64,000 nt of DNA, taken from Oceanicaulis sp. BBD 1991-10. Lineage in GTDB: Bacteria; Pseudomonadota; Alphaproteobacteria; Caulobacterales; Maricaulaceae. The notes beneath the pieces are model-generated. The model saw nothing but the letters and a program-made list of their open reading frames with translations. It was not told the DNA's origin and did not search any database. Positions 60,121 to 64,000 of the stretch are shown here, in pieces. Location: positions 87,499 to 151,498 of the forward strand of contig LYSW01000001.1 in assembly GCA_001657295.1 (NCBI GenBank). The letters run 5' to 3'. Made by a program: the position numbers and the translations under genes. Each line of letters opens with the position of its first letter. The first letter of the stretch is position 1.

Positions 60121-60510
60121 ATGCCTCAAATCCGCAATTGGGACGACTTGCGCGCCTTCGCTTTGTCGCTGGATCTTCCCGAAGTCGCAGACAGCGTGTC
60201 CTGGGGCAATCCGGGCCTGAAAGCCCATGGCAAGTTGTGGACCTGGTGGGCGCCGCAGGCGAACGCCGACGCGCCGGTCTTCAAGGTGGCGGCCGAGGAG
60301 CGCGAGTTTCTCCTCGACGCTGCGCCGGAGACCTTTTTCATCACCGATCACCACAAGCCCCATGGCTTGATCCTGATGCGGCCGGAAGCCTTCGACGCGG
60401 ACTGGGCGCGCGGCAATCTGTTCAAGGTCTGGCGTCAACAAGCGCCCAAGCGCTTCCTGACCGCCTGGGAGGCGGACAATGCGGATCGACTAAAGGAGTT
60501 TGGAGCATGA
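60121..60510 (+). CDS. MmcQ/YjbR family protein
   Basis: The 129-residue protein has the CyaY-like YjbR fold: LRAFALSLDLPEVADSVSWGNPGLKAHGKLWTWWAP, ETFFITDHHKPHGLILMRPEAFDADWARGNLFKVWRQQAPKRFL. These small proteins may bind DNA; the function is unclear. The ATG at 60121 (MPQIRNWDDLR) is preferred to the track start at 60085. Its stop overlaps the next gene by ATGA. Its relation to the RiPP pair 168 bases upstream is uncertain. Confidence 0.87.
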   Translation: MPQIRNWDDLRAFALSLDLPEVADSVSWGNPGLKAHGKLWTWWAPQANADAPVFKVAAEEREFLLDAAPETFFITDHHKPHGLILMRPEAFDADWARGNLFKVWRQQAPKRFLTAWEADNADRLKEFGA

Positions 60511-61637
60511 CCACACGTCGAGCCCTTCTCGCCGGCGCAGGCGCGATCGCCGCCGCCGGCGCCTTGCCGGGCGCCGTTTCAGCCCAAGACGATCCGCGCT
60601 ATTCCGCCTGCGCGCTGCAGCTGGTGTGCGATGCGGTCAATCAGGATTCCACGGTCGAGGCGGCGCGCGCGCGCATGATGGCGTCCATCGCGCGCATCGG
60701 CCGGCAGATCGCCACCACCAAGGCCTTCCTGCGCACCTTCAACGGCACCGAGCTGAAACTGGTCTGCCTGCCGGAATATTTTCTGACCGGCTTTCCCTTG
60801 CGCGAGAGCCGGGAAGAATGGATGGCGAAGGCCGCTATCGCCATGGACGGACCGGAATATGAAGCGCTGGGTGCGATCGCGCAGCGCTTCGGCGTTTATA
60901 TCGGCGGCAATCTCTATGAGACCGATCCCAACTTCCCGGAGCTTTATTTCCAAGCCAATACGCTGATCGCGCCCACAGGCGACATCGTGCTGCGTTATCG
61001 CCGGATGATCTCGCTTTACACGCCTACGCCCTATGACGTCTGGGACCAGTATCTGGACATTTATGGCTATGACGCGGTCTTCCCCGTGGCGCAGACCGAG
61101 ATCGGCGTCATCGGGTCGATCGCGTCCGAAGAAATCCTCTATCCGGAGATCGCCCGCATGCAGGGCCTGAATGGGGCGGAAATCTTCCTGCATCCGACCA
61201 GCGAAGTCGGCGCGCCGGGCCTGACGGTCAAGGATGTCGCCAAGCGAGCGCGGGCGATCGAGAATATGGCCTATGTCGTCTCCGCCAACTCCGCTGAGAT
61301 CATCGGCACGCCCGTACCGGCCGCCTCCACTGATGCGATGAGCAAGATCGTCGACTGGAACGGCCGCGTGCTGGCCGAGGCGGAAAGCGGGGAGAGTTTG
61401 AACGCGAACGCCGTAATCGATCTGCCGGAGCTGCGCGCCACGCGGTCTCGCACCGGCATGGCCAATCTTCTCACCCGCCTGCCGCTCGACGCCTTCGAGC
61501 CGGCCTATGCCGATCATCGCTCCGCCGAACCCAACGCCATGGCGGGACGCGGCATGCTGAGCCAGCCCGAGGCCCTGGCGCGCCAGCGCGAGGTCATCAG
61601 CCGCATGCGCGATCAGGGCGTATTCCAGGAGCCGTAA
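60507..61637 (+). CDS. Tat-exported nitrilase-superfamily protein, Ser for Cys (second homologue)
   Basis: The true start is the ATG at 60507 (376 aa); the ORF track's start at 60138 is a fusion with another frame. TTRRALLAGAGAIAAAGALPGAVSAQ is a Tat signal. E90 (CLPEYFLTGF) is retained. The Lys site reads LRYRRMISLYT, Arg for Lys at 166, and the Cys site is S207 in GSIASEEILYPEIAR. The motif YDVWDQYLDIYGYDAVFPV is shared with the homologue at 54081. Predicted as periplasmic and probably non-catalytic in the usual way. Confidence 0.82.
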   Translation: MTTRRALLAGAGAIAAAGALPGAVSAQDDPRYSACALQLVCDAVNQDSTVEAARARMMASIARIGRQIATTKAFLRTFNGTELKLVCLPEYFLTGFPLRESREEWMAKAAIAMDGPEYEALGAIAQRFGVYIGGNLYETDPNFPELYFQANTLIAPTGDIVLRYRRMISLYTPTPYDVWDQYLDIYGYDAVFPVAQTEIGVIGSIASEEILYPEIARMQGLNGAEIFLHPTSEVGAPGLTVKDVAKRARAIENMAYVVSANSAEIIGTPVPAASTDAMSKIVDWNGRVLAEAESGESLNANAVIDLPELRATRSRTGMANLLTRLPLDAFEPAYADHRSAEPNAMAGRGMLSQPEALARQREVISRMRDQGVFQEP

Positions 61638-61729
61638 TTCCAGTCGGGCTGTCGACTGCGATTGCGCGGCGATCAAAGCTGATCCAAAACCCTACGCCTC
61701 GATCAGGTATCTGGCGTAGGGACGCGCCC

Positions 61730-62698
61730 ATGGCCCAGTCGGGCATTCAGATCGCCGACGACACCAGCGAGGCGCGCGGCGCCGCGACCGGCATGGTCGT
61801 GCTGTTTTTCGCCGCCTGCGTGCTCGGCTTCGCACCGATTCTGGTGAAAGCCTCCGAGCTGGGCCCGCAAGCCATCGGCTTTTGGCGGCTGACGTTCGCC
61901 CTGCCGCTTCTGGCCGTCTGGCTGTGGTTTGAGATGCGCCGCGCCAGGCGGGAGGAGGCCGCCCGCGACAGCGCCGCAAAGCCTGTCGCCTGGACGCCCA
62001 TCCTGCTGGCCGGCCTGTTCTTTGCGGGCGATCTGGCCTTCTGGCATGTCGGCATCAAGATCACCACGGCGGCGAATGCGACGCTGTTGGCCAACTTAAC
62101 TCCGATCATCGTGGCGGTGGCGGCCTTCTTCCTGTTCGGCGAACGCATCACGCGGCCCTTCCTGGCGGCGGGCGCTTTGGCGTTGCTGGGCGCAGTCCTG
62201 CTGAGCGCCGCCAATGTTCAATTCGCACCTGAGCGTCTGACCGGTGACATCTTCTCGGTTCTGACCTCTTTCTGGTACGCCTCTTACCTGCTGGCCGTGC
62301 GCGCCGCGCGCCGGGCCGGGGCGGCCACGGTCCAGGTCATGTTCTGGTCCACCGCCGCGGCGGCGCCCATCCTGCTGCTTGTCACCCTGGCCGTCGGTGA
62401 GCCGCTAACGCCTGAATCCCTGGGGGGCTGGGCGCCGCTCATCGCGCTGGGCGTCATCGTCCATGTCGGCGGACAGGGCGGCATCGCCTTTGGGCTGGGG
62501 CGCACGCCGGCGGCCTTGGCCACGCTGATCATCCTGATCCAGCCGGTCGTCGCGGCGGCGGCGGGCTGGGTCCTGTTCGGCGAAGCCCTCGTGGCGATCC
62601 AGTGGCTGGGAGCGGCATTGGTGCTGGCGGGCGTTTACGCCGCACAGCGTTTCCGCCCGCCCAGCTCGACCGCGCCTTCGGACGGCGCTAAACCCTGA
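61730..62698 (+). CDS. EamA/DMT superfamily transporter
   Basis: The 322-residue protein has ten hydrophobic helices in two EamA repeats (VLFFAACVLGFAPILVKASELGPQAIGFWRLTFALPLLAVWLWFEM … LAGLFFAGDLAFWHVGIKITTAANATLLANLTPIIVAVAAFFLFGERI; second repeat DIFSVLTSFWYASYLLAVRAARR … WLGAALVLAGVYAAQRF). DMT proteins export or import amino acids, nucleotide sugars or similar small molecules. The neighbourhood suggests transport of the compound handled by the cluster, but this is inference. The Rieske gene follows by 6 bases. Confidence 0.9.
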   Translation: MAQSGIQIADDTSEARGAATGMVVLFFAACVLGFAPILVKASELGPQAIGFWRLTFALPLLAVWLWFEMRRARREEAARDSAAKPVAWTPILLAGLFFAGDLAFWHVGIKITTAANATLLANLTPIIVAVAAFFLFGERITRPFLAAGALALLGAVLLSAANVQFAPERLTGDIFSVLTSFWYASYLLAVRAARRAGAATVQVMFWSTAAAAPILLLVTLAVGEPLTPESLGGWAPLIALGVIVHVGGQGGIAFGLGRTPAALATLIILIQPVVAAAAGWVLFGEALVAIQWLGAALVLAGVYAAQRFRPPSSTAPSDGAKP

Positions 62699-62704
62699 GC
62701 GACC

Positions 62705-63826
62705 ATGATGGACGACGCTTCAGCCAGGGCCGCAGCCCGCGAGGAACGCTTCAGCGCGGCCGGCGGCGAGCTGCTGCGCGATATCTGGTATGTCGCGATG
62801 ACGGCGGGCGAATTGAAGCCCGGCAAGCTTCACAAGAAGATGTTCCTCAATGAGCCCGTAGTCATGGGCCGCGAGCCCGACGGGACGCCCTTTGCGCTTC
62901 GCGACATCTGCCCTCACCGCGCCGTGCCCTTGTCGGCCGGCCAGATTCTCGACACCGGCGGCGTTCAGACGGTGGAATGCCCCTATCATGGCTGGCGCTT
63001 CAGGACCGGGGACGGCGGCTGCGCGCACATCCCGTCCCTGGTGGAAGGCCAGCCCTTTGATCTGAGCCGCATCAATGTACGCGCCTATGCGGTGGTCGAG
63101 CAGGATGATCTGATCTGGATCCACATGGGCTCCACGCCTGAAGCTCGGCCCGACGGTCCGCCGCCGCGCTTTGAGCGCATGGTGCTTGAAGACGGCGCCA
63201 GCGAAGGCGAGGTGAAGTATTTCGAGCGCGCCGAGCTGGCCTGCCATATGGACCACGCCGTCATCGGCCTTCTCGATCCCGCGCACACCCCGTTCGTGCA
63301 CAAGAGCCCGCTGTGGCGCAGCTCCAAAACCCTGAAGGAAAAGGAAAAGCACTACGCGCCCAGCGAGATGGGCTTCACCATGCTGCCGCACGAGCCGGTG
63401 AATTCGCCGCTTTATAACTGGCTGCTCGGCCGCAACGTCATCGTCGACATACAATTCCTGCTGCCCAGCCTGCGCGCTGAGAGCATCTGCACGGACCGGC
63501 ACAGCTTTCTGGGCCTGGCGGCGATCACGCCGATCAGGGATGATTTATGCGAAATTCGCGAGATCATGTATTGGAACTCGCCGCGCCTGAACCTCGCCAA
63601 GCTGATCGCGCGTCCCTTCACGAAGACATTCCTGAATCAGGACGCCCGGATCATGAAATTGCAGGGCGAGGGCCTCGCCTACGACCCGCCGCTAATGCAG
63701 ATTCCGGACGCGGACACGTTGATGGTCTGGTACCGGCGGCTCAAGCGCGAATGGATCAAGTCCCGCGCCGAAGGGCGGGCGTTCGACAACCCGATCAAGC
63801 CGGCCACCTTGCGCTGGCGCACCTGA
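62705..63826 (+). CDS. Rieske [2Fe-2S] oxygenase, ring-hydroxylating type alpha subunit
   Basis: The 373-residue protein has an N-terminal Rieske domain (ICPHRAVPLSAG … VECPYHGWRF; CxH/CxxH cluster) and a C-terminal catalytic domain with a mononuclear iron motif MDHAVIGLLDPAHTPFVH. It is a one-component-type alpha subunit resembling vanillate demethylase/PaO-like oxygenases; no reductase is adjacent. It would mono- or dioxygenate an aromatic or tetrapyrrole-like molecule. The start at 62705 is followed by a second Met at 62708. It follows the EamA transporter in an apparent operon. Confidence 0.9.
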   Translation: MMDDASARAAAREERFSAAGGELLRDIWYVAMTAGELKPGKLHKKMFLNEPVVMGREPDGTPFALRDICPHRAVPLSAGQILDTGGVQTVECPYHGWRFRTGDGGCAHIPSLVEGQPFDLSRINVRAYAVVEQDDLIWIHMGSTPEARPDGPPPRFERMVLEDGASEGEVKYFERAELACHMDHAVIGLLDPAHTPFVHKSPLWRSSKTLKEKEKHYAPSEMGFTMLPHEPVNSPLYNWLLGRNVIVDIQFLLPSLRAESICTDRHSFLGLAAITPIRDDLCEIREIMYWNSPRLNLAKLIARPFTKTFLNQDARIMKLQGEGLAYDPPLMQIPDADTLMVWYRRLKREWIKSRAEGRAFDNPIKPATLRWRT

Positions 63827-63830
63827 TCAA

Positions 63831-64000
63831 TCAGGCGGCGATCACGCCTTTCATGACCACGGCCAACCGGACCGAGAGCGCTTCGCGGGCGTCGCGGCCG
63901 TTTTCCCGCCGGTCTTCGCGAATGGCGCTGAAAAAGATGTCGAGCAGCACCTGCAAGAGGCCGTCGATATCCAGGTCCGCGTGAAACTCGCCCTTGTCCA
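63831..64000 (-). CDS. C-terminal fragment of a transcriptional regulator, TetR-like
   Basis: The minus-strand frame is open from the right edge to a TGA and encodes 55 residues: KGEFHADLDIDGLLQVLLDIFFSAIREDRR…EALSVRLAVVMKGVIAA. The pattern FHADLD…LLQVLLD is typical of the C-terminal ligand domain of TetR-family proteins, but the DNA-binding part lies beyond the window. It is convergent with the Rieske gene (stop codons 5 bases apart). As a possible local regulator of the cluster, it is only an inference. Confidence 0.5.
   Translation of the reverse strand, partial: DKGEFHADLDIDGLLQVLLDIFFSAIREDRRENGRDAREALSVRLAVVMKGVIAA

Noticed and set aside
60138-60506. N-terminal part of the 499-aa ORF
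   Set aside because: This part is an out-of-frame reading of the YjbR gene; the nitrilase homologue starts at 60507 with a Tat signal.
61730-62698. EamA transporter as exporter of the RiPP
   Set aside because: DMT transporters move small metabolites and lack the C39 peptidase and ATPase domains needed for a double-glycine leader peptide.
1-64000. tRNA, rRNA and CRISPR search by eye
   Set aside because: No T-loop-like GGTTCRANTCC sets, rRNA-like stretches or regularly spaced repeats were noticed; a program such as tRNAscan-SE would be decisive.

Overview
The window looks like a chromosomal segment of a GC-rich alphaproteobacterium. The best fit is the Caulobacterales/Maricaulales/Hyphomonadales group, an inference from gene content and order: comF-grxC-nitrilase-DUF1178, accA/xerD next to aroK-aroB-CNNM, Tad/Flp-type proteins, a short PutA without a DNA-binding domain, and an ornithine decarboxylase paired with a deoxyhypusine-synthase-like enzyme. 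I saw no tRNA, rRNA, CRISPR array, insertion sequence or prophage. Non-ATG starts are common. Several TTG or GTG starts have a good Shine-Dalgarno sequence (parvulin lipoprotein, MaoC dehydratase, ornithine decarboxylase) or a stop/start overlap (xerD, aguB).

Layout. 0-5 kb: a leftward comF-grxC-nit-DUF1178 operon, a methyltransferase, an Flp-pilin-like remnant without a start codon, mutT and a parvulin lipoprotein. 5-20 kb: secA, a GNAT enzyme, an orphan Cache sensor convergent with a Tat-exported amidohydrolase, accA, xerD, a secreted repeat-like protein with a 48-residue membrane ORF missed by the ORF track, aroK-aroB-CNNM, and an L,D-transpeptidase. 20-31 kb: putA, a GT4 glycosyltransferase, an orphan pstS, then a polyamine operon (ornithine decarboxylase + homospermidine-synthase-like enzyme). 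The polyamine operon is preceded by a 321-nt leader with a strong intrinsic terminator, a candidate speF-type regulatory RNA. A hybrid histidine kinase and marC follow. 31-41 kb: cobS-cobT, two tandem phytase-like esterase proteins, two tandem TadG/VWA proteins, a DnaJ-domain protein and bolA. 41-44 kb: aguA - serine hydrolase - aguB, a second route to putrescine. 44-50 kb: a leftward CoA-ester cluster (two CaiB-type CoA-transferases, acyl-CoA dehydrogenase, MaoC hydratase, CitE-like lyase) resembling itaconate/mesaconate-type C5-dicarboxylate degradation, with a TTGTCCGGACAA palindrome upstream. 50-53 kb: a small membrane protein, GNAT, DUF1330 and a Na+/solute symporter.

The most unusual part is 53.3-63.8 kb, an accessory-looking rightward run of genes. 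It has a secreted DUF1838-like protein, a Tat-exported nitrilase homologue, a CpcT/CpeT-like secreted protein, an isochorismatase-fold hydrolase and two PuuE-like polysaccharide-deacetylase-fold proteins. Next comes a compact RiPP locus: a 56-residue precursor with a double-glycine leader (missed as such by the ORF track) and an MvdC/MvdD-like (graspetide-type) ATP-grasp ligase. YjbR, a second Tat-exported nitrilase homologue, an EamA transporter, a Rieske oxygenase and a partial regulator follow. By my manual alignment both Tat-exported nitrilase homologues have Ser where the catalytic Cys should be, and they share a private motif. The RiPP pair is the best candidate for an undescribed system here.

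Most other lines of the ORF track are antisense or out-of-frame shadows typical of GC-rich DNA. Motif positions were counted by hand. No database search or alignment program was run.
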